NCBI RefSeq assembly: GCF_013466425.1
Contig: NZ_CP059165.1
Coordinates: 4,774,001-4,838,000, forward strand
Direction of reading: 5' to 3'
Source of the DNA: Mycobacterium vicinigordonae
GTDB taxonomy: Bacteria; Actinomycetota; Actinomycetes; Mycobacteriales; Mycobacteriaceae
Length of the DNA stretch: 64,000 bases
Positions within the stretch are counted from its first letter, which is position 1; every line of letters starts with the position of its first letter. Below the pieces are notes generated by a model. It worked only from the letters and a program-made list of their open reading frames with translations, made no database searches and was not told the DNA's origin. The position numbers and the translations under genes were made by a program. Below are positions 48,657 through 56,855 of this stretch, piece by piece.

Positions 48657-49859
48657 ATGGATCTCGAATACACGCCCGAGCAGCAACGGCTGCGTGCGCA
48701 GATGCGCGCCACCCTGGAACAGGTGATGACACCCGAGCGTGTCGCGGCGATCGGCCGGAACATCGAGGGCGGACCCGCGGTGCGAGAGTGCGTGCGCGCT
48801 CTTGCCGCGGCCAATTTGCTTGGCGTCGGCTGGCCTAAAGAGTATGGCGGGCAAGGATTCTCGGCGATCGAGCAATATATCTTCGGCGAGGAGGCGCGCC
48901 GCGCGGGAGCGCCGATCCCGCTGGTGACGCTCAATACCGTCGGGCCGACGCTGATGCAACGCGGCACCGAGGAGCAGAAGCGCAAGTTCCTGCCGGCGAT
49001 TCTGGACGGCAGCGTCGAGTTCGCGATCGGCTACTCCGAACCAGGCGCGGGTAGTGACCTGGCCTCGGTGCGCACTACCGCTGTCCGTGACGGGGACGAA
49101 TACGTGATCAACGGCCAGAAGATGTTCACCAGCGGCGCCGCTTACGCAGACTATATTTGGCTGGCAGTCCGCACCGATCCAAATGCGAAGAAGCACAAAG
49201 GCATTTCCATTTTGATCGTGCCGACCTCGTCGCCGGGATTCTCCTGGCAGCCGCTGCACACCATGCCGGGCATCTCAACCTTCTACACGTTCTACGACAA
49301 TGTGCGGGTTCCGGTCAGCGCGCTGGTGGGCGAGGAGAACCAGGGGTGGCAGCTGATCACCACCCAGCTGAATTTTGAACGCGCCGCGTTGGGAAATCTG
49401 GGCGCCCTCGAGCCGCTGTTCGAGAAGACGCTGCACTGGGCCGCCACAACCGAACTCGACGGCGCCCGGGTGATCGACCAGCCCTGGGTTCAGCTCGCTC
49501 TGGCCCGGGTCGAAGCTCAGGTCGCCGCATACAAACTTGTCAATCTGCGGGTCAACGCCGCGATGACCAAGGGCGTACTCAATATGGGGGAGGCATCGGC
49601 GGCCAAGGTGTTCGGCACCGAGCTGACCCAACAGGTCGCCCGCCAGCTACTGGAGGTGCTGAACGGCAACGGGGTGCGCCGCGGCGCCGACGCCCCGCTG
49701 CGCGGCGCTTTGGAGACGGCGTACCGTCAAGCCGTCATCAACACCTTCGGCGGCGGTGCCAACGAGATTCAGCGTGACATCATCGCCATGGCAGGCTTGG
49801 GCATGCCGCGCGCACCGCGTGACCTGCGCGCCACCGAAAAGGAGGTTCCAGCTAAGTGA
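48657..49859 (+). CDS. Acyl-CoA dehydrogenase, FadE29/ChsE2-like
   Basis: This 400-residue acyl-CoA dehydrogenase matches FadE29 (ChsE2) of the igr operon over its whole length, for example GVGWPKEYGG, AIGYSEPGAGSDLA, KHKGISILIV and TFGGGANEIQRDII. Glu241 in TQLNFERAAL sits where IVD-type enzymes have the catalytic base. ChsE2 works as an alpha2beta2 heterotetramer with ChsE1 and desaturates a three-carbon side-chain CoA ester; the partner here should be the gene at 50799. The stop overlaps the start of the MaoC gene as GTGA. Confidence 0.93.
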   Translation: MDLEYTPEQQRLRAQMRATLEQVMTPERVAAIGRNIEGGPAVRECVRALAAANLLGVGWPKEYGGQGFSAIEQYIFGEEARRAGAPIPLVTLNTVGPTLMQRGTEEQKRKFLPAILDGSVEFAIGYSEPGAGSDLASVRTTAVRDGDEYVINGQKMFTSGAAYADYIWLAVRTDPNAKKHKGISILIVPTSSPGFSWQPLHTMPGISTFYTFYDNVRVPVSALVGEENQGWQLITTQLNFERAALGNLGALEPLFEKTLHWAATTELDGARVIDQPWVQLALARVEAQVAAYKLVNLRVNAAMTKGVLNMGEASAAKVFGTELTQQVARQLLEVLNGNGVRRGADAPLRGALETAYRQAVINTFGGGANEIQRDIIAMAGLGMPRAPRDLRATEKEVPAK

Positions 49860-50398
49860 CCGACCCAGAGCTTCAGACCGAGCTGCAGGCATTGGTAAAC
49901 AAGCCCACTGGCGGCACCGGAAAGCCCTCGGTGGCACCGGATCCGGTGAACCAGCCGATGATCCGGCATTGGGCGTATGCGATGGACGACCTGAACCCGG
50001 TATACATCGACCCGGATTTCGCGGCGGCCTCGCGCTACGGCGGCATCGTGTCGCCGCCGGTGATGCTGCAGACCTGGACGATGCCCTCGCCCAAGCTGGA
50101 AGGGATCGGCGACCGCGGTGGCGCACCAATCGAGATCAAGAGCAACCCGACCGCATTTCTCGACGAGGCCGGCTACACCAGCACGGTGGCCACCAACTCC
50201 GAGTTCGAGATCGAACGATACCCGCGACTGGGTGACCTGATCAGCGCGACGACGGTCTACGAGTCAGTGTCGGACGAGAAGAAGACGGCATTGGGCACCG
50301 GCTTCTTCCTGACCTGGCTGACCACCTACACCAACCAGCACGGCGAAGTGCTGGGCCGGCAACGCTTCCGCGTGCTGCGATTCAGGCCGGCCCGCTAA
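49856..50398 (+). CDS. MaoC-like hydratase subunit equal to the N-terminal half of ChsH2
   Basis: This 180-residue hot-dog-fold protein resembles the N-terminal domain of igr ChsH2 (Rv3542c), with DPVNQPMIRHWAYAMDDLNP and IVSPPVMLQTWTM as clear matches. ChsH2 is normally one chain of about 311 residues that ends in a DUF35 domain. Here the chain stops at PAR and the DUF35 domain is the next gene, overlapping as TAATG. The two lengths (180 and 132) add up to the fused protein. The expected reaction is hydration of the steroid 17(20)-enoyl-CoA together with the ChsH1-like subunit. Confidence 0.92.
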   Translation: MTDPELQTELQALVNKPTGGTGKPSVAPDPVNQPMIRHWAYAMDDLNPVYIDPDFAAASRYGGIVSPPVMLQTWTMPSPKLEGIGDRGGAPIEIKSNPTAFLDEAGYTSTVATNSEFEIERYPRLGDLISATTVYESVSDEKKTALGTGFFLTWLTTYTNQHGEVLGRQRFRVLRFRPAR

Positions 50399-50796
50399 TG
50401 GCGACCCGGATGGCGCCGGCCATCAGCCCGGACACCGAGTTTTACTGGAATGGCCTGCGGGACAACAAGTTGTTGATCCAACGCTGCCGCGGGTGCGGGG
50501 TGCTGCGTCATCCGCCCCGGCCGATGTGCCCGCACTGCCGGTCCCTGGAGTGGGAGACGGTGCAGGCGTCCGGCCGCGGCAATGTGTACAGCTACGTGAT
50601 GCCGCATCAGCCGCGAGTCCCGTTCTTCGACTACCCCTACATCGTGGTGCTGGTCGAGCTCGAGGAGGGTGTCCGGCTAGTGTCGAACCTGACCGATATC
50701 GACCCGGCAGAGGTGAAAGTCGGTATGCCAGTGGAGCTTTACTTCCAGACCTTCGACAACGACCTGACACTGCACCAGTTCCGGCCGAGCCAATAG
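50398..50796 (+). CDS. DUF35 OB-fold protein with intact zinc ribbon, equal to the C-terminal half of ChsH2
   Basis: This 132-residue DUF35 protein has a rubredoxin-like zinc ribbon with Cys30, Cys33, Cys44 and Cys47 (CRGC and CPHC). An OB-fold follows at about 55-130 (GRGNVYSYVM, VLVELEEGVRLVSNL). In M. tuberculosis ChsH2 the fused DUF35 domain has lost these cysteines, as I remember its sequence. DUF35 domains bind and stabilise the Ltp2-type aldolase, so this protein likely bridges hydratase and aldolase. It starts at the ATG within the stop of the preceding gene and ends 2 bp before the next. Confidence 0.92.
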   Translation: MATRMAPAISPDTEFYWNGLRDNKLLIQRCRGCGVLRHPPRPMCPHCRSLEWETVQASGRGNVYSYVMPHQPRVPFFDYPYIVVLVELEEGVRLVSNLTDIDPAEVKVGMPVELYFQTFDNDLTLHQFRPSQ

Positions 50797-50798
50797 CC

Positions 50799-51914
50799 AT
50801 GGACTTCACCTTCACCGAAGAGCAGGAGACCATCGCCAAGCTGGCCCGCGATGTCTTCGAGCACCGCGCCACCCCAGAGCGACTCAGCGAACTGGAGGCC
50901 GGTGACGCCCGCTACGACGCCGAGCTGTGGCAGGAGCTAGCCGCCGTGGATCTGCTCGGGGTCGCGCTGCCGGAAACGGTCGGCGGCTCGTGCGGCGGTC
51001 CAGGCGCCGACTTTGTGAAACTCGGCGTGCTGCTGGCCGAAGTCGGCTGGAGCGTGGCCCCGGTGCCGGCATATCCGACGCTGGTACTGGGGGCTGACCC
51101 GATCGCCCGGGGCGGCACCCCGCACCAGCAGCAGCGCCTGTTGCCCGACGTCATTGCCGGAAAGCGAATCCTGAGCGCTGGTCTGGCCGAGCCCGGTAGG
51201 TCCAACCCCGCGCGGCCGGCCACCACCGCCCGTCGCGACGGCAGCAGCTGGCGGCTCGACGGCGCCAAAGAGCTGGTGCCGGCCGGTCAACTGGCCGACA
51301 CGATCGTCATCCCGGCGACGCTGGACGACGGAACTGTCGGCTTGTTCCTGGTCGCGACGGACGCTCCCGGTGTCGACGTCCGGCCGGTGACCACCACGAA
51401 CCGCGAACCACACGCCGACGTATTCCTGGACGGCGCCACTGTTCTTGACGACGACCGCCTGGCCGGAGACGTCGAGTCGCTGTACACCCGGGCGCTGGTC
51501 GCGTTGTGCGCCATCCAACTGGGCGTCGCCGACCGAGCGCTGCACATTGCCGCGGAGTACACCACCGGGCGGGAGCAATTCGGCCGGCCTATCGGCAGCT
51601 TCCAGGCCGTACAGCAACGAATGGCCGACGGCTACATCGACGTCGAGGCGATGCGCTGGACCACATGGCACGCGGCGTGGCTCGTCGCCCACGGCAGGCC
51701 CGCAGACCGGGCGGCCCGCATCGCGAAATTCTGGGCCGCCGAGGCCGGCGCGCGGGTGACCGCGACCGCGCAGCAGGTGCACGGCGGCATCGGAATCGAC
51801 ACCACCTATCCGCTGCACCGCTACTTCCTGTGGGCCAAGCACAACGAGCTCAGCCTCGGTCCCGCCTCCCAGCAGTTGGCCAGCCTCGGCGCGACCTATC
51901 CGGAAGGACTGTAG
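50799..51914 (+). CDS. Acyl-CoA dehydrogenase, FadE28/ChsE1-like
   Basis: This 371-residue acyl-CoA dehydrogenase starts MDFTFTEEQETIAKLARDVF and is the likely second subunit of the ChsE-type heterotetramer. At the position where its partner has the putative catalytic Glu, this chain reads SLYTRALVAL, so it probably lacks that base. FAD-contact segments such as GREQFGRPIGSFQAVQ and QVHGGIGID are kept. The ATG at 50799 is chosen because the longer frame reads through the DUF35 gene. The stop is followed directly by the next start codon. Confidence 0.92.
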   Translation: MDFTFTEEQETIAKLARDVFEHRATPERLSELEAGDARYDAELWQELAAVDLLGVALPETVGGSCGGPGADFVKLGVLLAEVGWSVAPVPAYPTLVLGADPIARGGTPHQQQRLLPDVIAGKRILSAGLAEPGRSNPARPATTARRDGSSWRLDGAKELVPAGQLADTIVIPATLDDGTVGLFLVATDAPGVDVRPVTTTNREPHADVFLDGATVLDDDRLAGDVESLYTRALVALCAIQLGVADRALHIAAEYTTGREQFGRPIGSFQAVQQRMADGYIDVEAMRWTTWHAAWLVAHGRPADRAARIAKFWAAEAGARVTATAQQVHGGIGIDTTYPLHRYFLWAKHNELSLGPASQQLASLGATYPEGL

Positions 51915-52370
51915 ATGACGACCACCACCAGCCGCACCAGCACTCTGAAATGGGCCGACATCGAGGTCGGCGACGAACTCACTGCGCTCGAAATCCCCAT
52001 CGACACAACGAAGATCGTCGCCGGTGCGATCGCCTCCCGCGACTTCATGCCGGTGCACCACGATCGCGACTACGCCAACAAGCAGGGCTCACCGGACCTG
52101 TTCATGAACATCCTGACGACCAACGGGTATTGCATCCGCTTCCTCACCGATTGGGCCGGTCCAGAGGCGATGGTCAAGAACTTGTCGATTCGTCTCGGTG
52201 TGCCTTGCTTTCCGGGCTCCACGCTGAGTTTCACCGGCAGCGTGACCGGCAAGACTCCCGGCGATGACGGGGAGAACTTCGTCGAGGTGACCTTCCGCGG
52301 CTCCAACAACCTCGGCGACCACGTTTCCGGTACCGCGGTGCTCAGCCTGCTCGACGGGACCCCCGCATGA
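51915..52370 (+). CDS. MaoC-like hydratase subunit, ChsH1-like
   Basis: This 151-residue hot-dog protein resembles igr ChsH1 (Rv3541c). The shared catalytic segment is SRDFMPVHHDRDYA, with Asp43 and the His-His-Asp at 48-50, followed by NILTTNGYCIRFLTDWAGPEA. In ChsH1-ChsH2 this subunit supplies the active hydratase residues while ChsH2 helps bind the bulky steroid. The N-terminus is about 20 residues longer than M. tuberculosis ChsH1. The start abuts the preceding stop and the end overlaps the aldolase gene as ATGA. Confidence 0.93.
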   Translation: MTTTTSRTSTLKWADIEVGDELTALEIPIDTTKIVAGAIASRDFMPVHHDRDYANKQGSPDLFMNILTTNGYCIRFLTDWAGPEAMVKNLSIRLGVPCFPGSTLSFTGSVTGKTPGDDGENFVEVTFRGSNNLGDHVSGTAVLSLLDGTPA

Positions 52371-53530
52371 CTTCTAGCCTCCCCGGAGCTGCCGCCATCG
52401 TCGGGATCGGGCAGACGGAGTTCTCCAAGGAATCCGGCCGCAGCGAACTCCAATTGGCTTGTGAGGCAGTCAGTGCCGCACTCGACGACGCCGGTCTGGC
52501 ACCCAGTGATGTCGACGGCATGGTCACCTTCACCATGGACTCCAGCGACGAGATCGAAATCGCCCGCAACGTCGGGATCGGCGACCTGAGCTTCTTCTCC
52601 CGCGTCCATCACGGCGGCGGCGCTGCGGCCGGCACCGTCGTACACGCGGCGATGGCGGTGGCGACCGGGGTTGCCGACGTGGTGGTCTGCTGGCGGGCAT
52701 TCAACGAACGCTCCGGCTTCCGGTTTGGCGGCAGCGGGCGTAAGAGCGCCGAAACTCCGTTGTTCATGGCGCATTACGCACCATACGGGTTAATTACCCC
52801 GGCGGCGTGGGTCGCTCTGCACGCGCAGCGCTACATGTCCGCCTACGGAGTCACCAATGAAGACTTCGGCCGCATCGCCGTCGTCGACCGCGCGCACGCG
52901 GCGCGCAATCCCGACGCGTGGTTCTACGAGCGCCCGATCACGCTGGAGGATCACCAGAATTCACGCTGGATCGTCGAACCGGTGCTGCGACTGCTGGACT
53001 GCTGCCAGGAGAGCGACGGCGGTGTCGCCCTGGTGGTCACCGGCGCCGATCGGGCGCGGGACTTGCGCCAGCCGCCAGCGATCATCACCGCCGCCGCCCA
53101 GGGTGCGGCCGCCAACGGCGAGATGATGACCAGCTACTACCGCAACGACATCACCGGGCTGCCGGAGATGGGTGTGGTCGCCGACCGGTTGTGGCACGAC
53201 TCGGGCCTGAAGCCGCAGGACATCCAAACCGCCTTCATCTACGACCATTTCACACCGTTCGTGTTCACCCAACTCGAAGAACTCGGGTTCTGCGGGCGCG
53301 GTGAGGCCAAGGACTTCGCCACCGTGGAGCGGTTGTCACTGGGCGGGGAGTTCCCGATCAACACCAACGGCGGACTGCTTGGCGAGGCATATATCCACGG
53401 CATGAACGGCATCACCGAGGGGGTCCGGCAGATCCGCGGGACGTCCTACAACCAGGTCGAGAACGTCGAGCATGTCCTGGTCACCTCGGGTACCGGAGTG
53501 CCGACCAGCGGGCTGATCCTGGAGCGCTGA
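52367..53530 (+). CDS. Ltp2-type retro-aldolase (thiolase fold)
   Basis: This 387-residue thiolase-superfamily protein is nearly co-linear with Ltp2 (Rv3540c, 386 residues). Shared segments include SGRSELQLACEAV, AMAVATGVADVVV, EDHQNSRWI, LLDCCQE, YDHFTPF and GEAYIHGMNG. The usual nucleophilic Cys of thiolases is absent (HHGGGAAAG), as in Ltp2, which cleaves the beta-hydroxy side-chain CoA ester to propionyl-CoA and a C17 ketosteroid. Ltp2 needs a DUF35 partner, provided here by the gene at 50398. It is the last enzyme gene of the operon, and a TetR gene follows. Confidence 0.94.
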   Translation: MTSSLPGAAAIVGIGQTEFSKESGRSELQLACEAVSAALDDAGLAPSDVDGMVTFTMDSSDEIEIARNVGIGDLSFFSRVHHGGGAAAGTVVHAAMAVATGVADVVVCWRAFNERSGFRFGGSGRKSAETPLFMAHYAPYGLITPAAWVALHAQRYMSAYGVTNEDFGRIAVVDRAHAARNPDAWFYERPITLEDHQNSRWIVEPVLRLLDCCQESDGGVALVVTGADRARDLRQPPAIITAAAQGAAANGEMMTSYYRNDITGLPEMGVVADRLWHDSGLKPQDIQTAFIYDHFTPFVFTQLEELGFCGRGEAKDFATVERLSLGGEFPINTNGGLLGEAYIHGMNGITEGVRQIRGTSYNQVENVEHVLVTSGTGVPTSGLILER

Positions 53531-53535
53531 GCGCG

Positions 53536-54162
53536 GTGACCACCCAGGCTACCGACCTGACCCAGGCGAGCGACACCCGCGAACTCATCATCGAGTCCGC
53601 GTACGCGTGCTTCGCGCGACACGGGCTGCAAAAGACGACGATCGTCGACATCGCCAGAGCGGCCAACGTGTCCCGCAGCACCATCTACGAGTATTTCAGC
53701 GACAAACGGGCCATCCTCGAGGCCTGCGCCGAGAACGCCTCCGAGCAGTTCTACCGCGAAATGTCCAAAGCCATGGCCAAGGGTGACTCGCTGGAGGACA
53801 AGCTCTGCCAGGCAGCCGTATTCGTGACGCAAGCTAGCCGGGCGATCGCCTCGGAGAAGTACTTCGACGAGGAGGCGGTCAGCCTGCTGCTGACCAAGGA
53901 CGCCGCGGTCCTGCTCCGTGAATGCGCTGAGTTCTTCGCGCCGCATCTCTCGGCCGCCAAGCTCACCGGCGAGGTCCGTAAGGACCTGAATGTGGCGGCC
54001 GCCGGGGAGTGGTTCGCGCGAATCCTGTTCTCGCTGTTCAGCACCCCCTCATCGATTCTGGACATGAACGAGCCGGCCGTGGTCGCCGATTTTGTGCGTG
54101 CGCACGTGGTGCGAGGCTTCGCCGACGATCGAACTCGAAGGGGTGCACCCAAGGCGCGTTGA
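53536..54162 (+). CDS. TetR-family regulator of the igr-like operon
   Basis: This 208-residue TetR regulator starts at a GTG at 53536, 5 bp after the aldolase stop, so it belongs to the same transcription unit. The helix-turn-helix is at about residues 28-65 (TTIVDIARAANVSRSTIYEYFSDK). The C-terminal domain is helical and unremarkable. Its position suggests feedback control of the cluster by a CoA thioester or steroid intermediate. It is not an obvious KstR or KstR2. It converges with pruB across 8 bp. Confidence 0.9.
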   Translation: MTTQATDLTQASDTRELIIESAYACFARHGLQKTTIVDIARAANVSRSTIYEYFSDKRAILEACAENASEQFYREMSKAMAKGDSLEDKLCQAAVFVTQASRAIASEKYFDEEAVSLLLTKDAAVLLRECAEFFAPHLSAAKLTGEVRKDLNVAAAGEWFARILFSLFSTPSSILDMNEPAVVADFVRAHVVRGFADDRTRRGAPKAR

Positions 54163-54170
54163 GGGCGAGA

Positions 54171-55130
54171 TCATGCTCGATGTCGCAGTGCCCGCAGGAA
54201 GAAGCCCAGATTCGCAGGCCGCTCGGCGAGTCGCCGCATGAAATACCCGTACCACTGGGTGCCGAACGGTACATACACGCGCACTCGGCTACCTGCGCCG
54301 GCCAGCCGCCGCTGCTCGTCGTCGCGGATCCCATAGAGCATCTGGTACTCGAAATCATCTACACCGCGGCCTGATTCGTCTGCATAACGTGGGGCCGCGG
54401 CGATGATCGCCGGGTCGTGCGAGGCCACCATTGGATAGCCCCGACCGTCCATCAACACCCGCAGGCAGCGCAGGTACGAATCGGTGATCGCATGGGCACC
54501 CCGGTGGGCGACCGATGCAGGCTCGTCGTAGGCGCCCTTGCACAACCGCACACGAGCGTCGGCCAGGTCGCGACAATCGCCGACAGTACGAACTAGGTAG
54601 GCCTGCAAAGCCGTGCCAAGCCAAGGAAAGTCGACCCGCAGGTCACCCGAGATCGACAATGTCGAGTCGGTGGTGGTGTGGTCCTCGGCGTCGACGGTGA
54701 CCCAGACGCCCACCGCGGCGGCGCGCTCACAGATGGCACGGGCGTTATCCAGTGCAATCTTCTCACCGTCGCGCTTCAGCGCCTGCCCCAGCGCCGACAG
54801 CTTGACCGACACCTCCAGCGGCCGCACACCCTGGCGTGCGACGTCGACCCGACTGCCAAGCGCATCAACTAGATCCAGGTACGCGCGCACGGTGGCCGCG
54901 GCGTCGTCGGCGTCGGTGACGTTTTCACCCAGGTAGTCGATGCTGATGTGCCGTCCGGAATCACACAACGCGGCAACGATATCCATCGCACTGGCCAGGC
55001 TCTCGCCGGGCACGAACCTGCGCACCACCCGGCGTGTCACCGCCGAGTGCTCAACGAAGCGGCGCAACCCGTCGGCCCGGCCGGCCGCGAGCAGTGCCGG
55101 GCGGGCGGTGTGCGCGAACACCCCGGACAT
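54171..55130 (-). CDS. pruB: Proline dehydrogenase PruB
   Basis: This FAD-dependent proline dehydrogenase oxidises proline to pyrroline-5-carboxylate and passes electrons to the respiratory chain. It has 319 residues. The TIM-barrel motifs include SIDYLGENV, VSVKLSALG, VTVDAEDHT, RLCKGAY and the C-terminal YVPFGTQWYGYFMRRLAERPAN that contacts substrate and flavin. The ATG overlaps the pruA stop as TGATG, so the two enzymes are made together, which suits channelling of the unstable intermediate. Confidence 0.95.
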   Translation of the reverse strand: MSGVFAHTARPALLAAGRADGLRRFVEHSAVTRRVVRRFVPGESLASAMDIVAALCDSGRHISIDYLGENVTDADDAAATVRAYLDLVDALGSRVDVARQGVRPLEVSVKLSALGQALKRDGEKIALDNARAICERAAAVGVWVTVDAEDHTTTDSTLSISGDLRVDFPWLGTALQAYLVRTVGDCRDLADARVRLCKGAYDEPASVAHRGAHAITDSYLRCLRVLMDGRGYPMVASHDPAIIAAAPRYADESGRGVDDFEYQMLYGIRDDEQRRLAGAGSRVRVYVPFGTQWYGYFMRRLAERPANLGFFLRALRHRA

Positions 55131-56773
55131 CAGGCCTGACCCGCTTCACGGGCCATATGGGGATAGGAGTGCTCAGTGGCCGGCACGAATGTCTCTTTGA
55201 TGGTGCGCGCTGACGTCCAGCGCAGCAGGTTCAGCGGCGACCCGGCCTTGTCGTTGGTGCCGGACCCGCGAGAGCCGCCGAACGGCTGGCGTCCGACTAC
55301 GGCGCCGGTCGGCTTGTCATTGACGTAGAAGTTGCCCGCCGCGAACCGCAGCCGCTGCAAAGCAGTCAACACCGCGGCGCGGTCATCGGCGATCACCGCG
55401 CCGGTCAACGCATAACGAGACCCGGTGTCTACGACGTCGAGGATTCGCTCGTACTGGTCGTCGGGGTAGACGTGTACCGACAGCAGCGGCCCGAAGTATT
55501 CGGTGGCGAACGCCTCGTCGGTGGGGTCGTCGGACAGCAGCACGGTGGGCCGCACGAAATACCCTTCGCTGTCGTCGTATTCGCCGCCGACGGCGATGGT
55601 GATCCGCGCAGCGCCCTTGGCCCGCTCGATCGCGTCGACGTTCTTGACGAACGCCCGCCGGTCGATCAACGCGCCACCGAAGTTGGTCAGGTCAGTGACG
55701 TCTCCGTAGGGCAAAGTCGACGCGCTGTGCAGGAATTCGTCTCCCATTCGCTGCCACACCGAATGCGCGATGTAAGCCCGCGACGCCGCCGAGCATTTTT
55801 GGCCCTGATAGTCGAACGCGCCCCGGATCAGTGCGGTCGCCACCACCTCGGGGCGGGCCGAGGTGTGCGCGACCACGAAGTCCTTGCCGCCGGTCTCACC
55901 GACTAGCCGCGGATAGCTCTGGTAGGCAGAGATATTGGCGCCCACTTGCTGCCACAGGTGCTGGAAGGTGGCCGTCGATCCGGTGAAGTGGATGCCGGCT
56001 AGCCGCGGATCGGCCAGCGCCACATCGGATACCGCGTAACCGTCGCCGGTGACCAGGTTGATTACCCCGGGCGGCAGACCCGCTTCCTCCAGCAGCTGCA
56101 TGGTCAGGTATGCCGCCAACGTCTGGGTGACCGAAGGCTTCCACACCACGGTGTTGCCCATAAGTGCGGGCGCAGTCGGCAGGTTGGCCGCGATCGAGGT
56201 GAAGTTGAACGGGGTGATCGCGTAGACGAAGCCGTCCAGCGGACGGTAGTCGCTGCGGTTCCACTCCCCGGCGCCGCTGATCGGTTGCTGCGCCAGGATC
56301 TGGCGGGCGAACGCGACGTTGAATCGCCAGAAGTCGATCTGTTCGCACGGCGCGTCGATCTCGGCCTGATACACCGATTTCGACTGGCCCAGCATGGTGG
56401 CCGCCGCGATCCGCTCCCGCCATGGCCCAGCCAGCAGCTCGGCCGCCCGCAGCAGCACCGCGGCGCGTTCATCGAAAGGTGTTGCAGCCCAAGATGCCTT
56501 GGCAGCCATGGCCGCCTCGACGGCGGCGGCGGCATCGGCGTGGGTAGCGTTGGTCAGCGTGCCCAGCGTCGCGGCGTGCCGGTGCGGCTGGACGATGTCG
56601 ATCCGTTCGCCGTCGCCCATCCGGTGCTGCCCGGCAATGACGTGCGGCAGGTCGATCGGGTTGGCGGCAAGTGCCTGCAATTCACCGCGCAGGCGGCGGC
56701 GCTCGGGTGATGTCGGTGCGTAGTCGTGGGCTGGCTCGTTGGCCGGCATCGGTACTTCAGTGATGGCGTCCAT
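55130..56773 (-). CDS. pruA: Pyrroline-5-carboxylate dehydrogenase PruA/RocA
   Basis: This 547-residue NAD-dependent aldehyde dehydrogenase converts glutamate semialdehyde to glutamate, the second step of proline breakdown. The active-site Cys is in GQKCSAASRAYIA, the Glu in VGETGGKDF and the Asn in TPFNFTS. The ATG at 56773 matches the family N-terminus (MDAITEVP); an upstream frame of 18 codons is not used. It is divergent from the PucR-type regulator, and a palindrome lies in the promoter gap. Confidence 0.95.
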   Translation of the reverse strand: MDAITEVPMPANEPAHDYAPTSPERRRLRGELQALAANPIDLPHVIAGQHRMGDGERIDIVQPHRHAATLGTLTNATHADAAAAVEAAMAAKASWAATPFDERAAVLLRAAELLAGPWRERIAAATMLGQSKSVYQAEIDAPCEQIDFWRFNVAFARQILAQQPISGAGEWNRSDYRPLDGFVYAITPFNFTSIAANLPTAPALMGNTVVWKPSVTQTLAAYLTMQLLEEAGLPPGVINLVTGDGYAVSDVALADPRLAGIHFTGSTATFQHLWQQVGANISAYQSYPRLVGETGGKDFVVAHTSARPEVVATALIRGAFDYQGQKCSAASRAYIAHSVWQRMGDEFLHSASTLPYGDVTDLTNFGGALIDRRAFVKNVDAIERAKGAARITIAVGGEYDDSEGYFVRPTVLLSDDPTDEAFATEYFGPLLSVHVYPDDQYERILDVVDTGSRYALTGAVIADDRAAVLTALQRLRFAAGNFYVNDKPTGAVVGRQPFGGSRGSGTNDKAGSPLNLLRWTSARTIKETFVPATEHSYPHMAREAGQA

Positions 56774-56800
56774 GGTGGTCAGGATCCCCTGAGCCGGCGC

Positions 56801-56820
56801 CCGATCAGTTAGCTGATCGG
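56801..56820. promoter_or_regulatory. Palindromic operator between pruA and the PucR gene
   Basis: CCGATCAGTTAGCTGATCGG has perfect 8-bp arms around a 4-bp centre. It is midway in the 82-bp divergent gap, placed to act on pruA and the regulator. The regulator next door is the obvious candidate binder. Confidence 0.6.
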
Positions 56821-56843
56821 ACAACATTAGGACACCTATCTAG

Positions 56844-56849
56844 TAGAAT
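56844..56849 (+). promoter_or_regulatory. -10 box of a leaderless PucR-type regulator
   Basis: TAGAAT lies 6 nt before the ATG at 56856. This is a good -10 match and no ribosome-binding site is present. Confidence 0.55.
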
Positions 56850-56855
56850 CAGACA

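Noticed and set aside
49856..50796. Frameshift or sequencing error splitting ChsH2
   Set aside because: The TAATG overlap, a plausible separate N-terminus (MATRMAP) and complete domains on both sides fit two real genes; resequencing could still be used to confirm.
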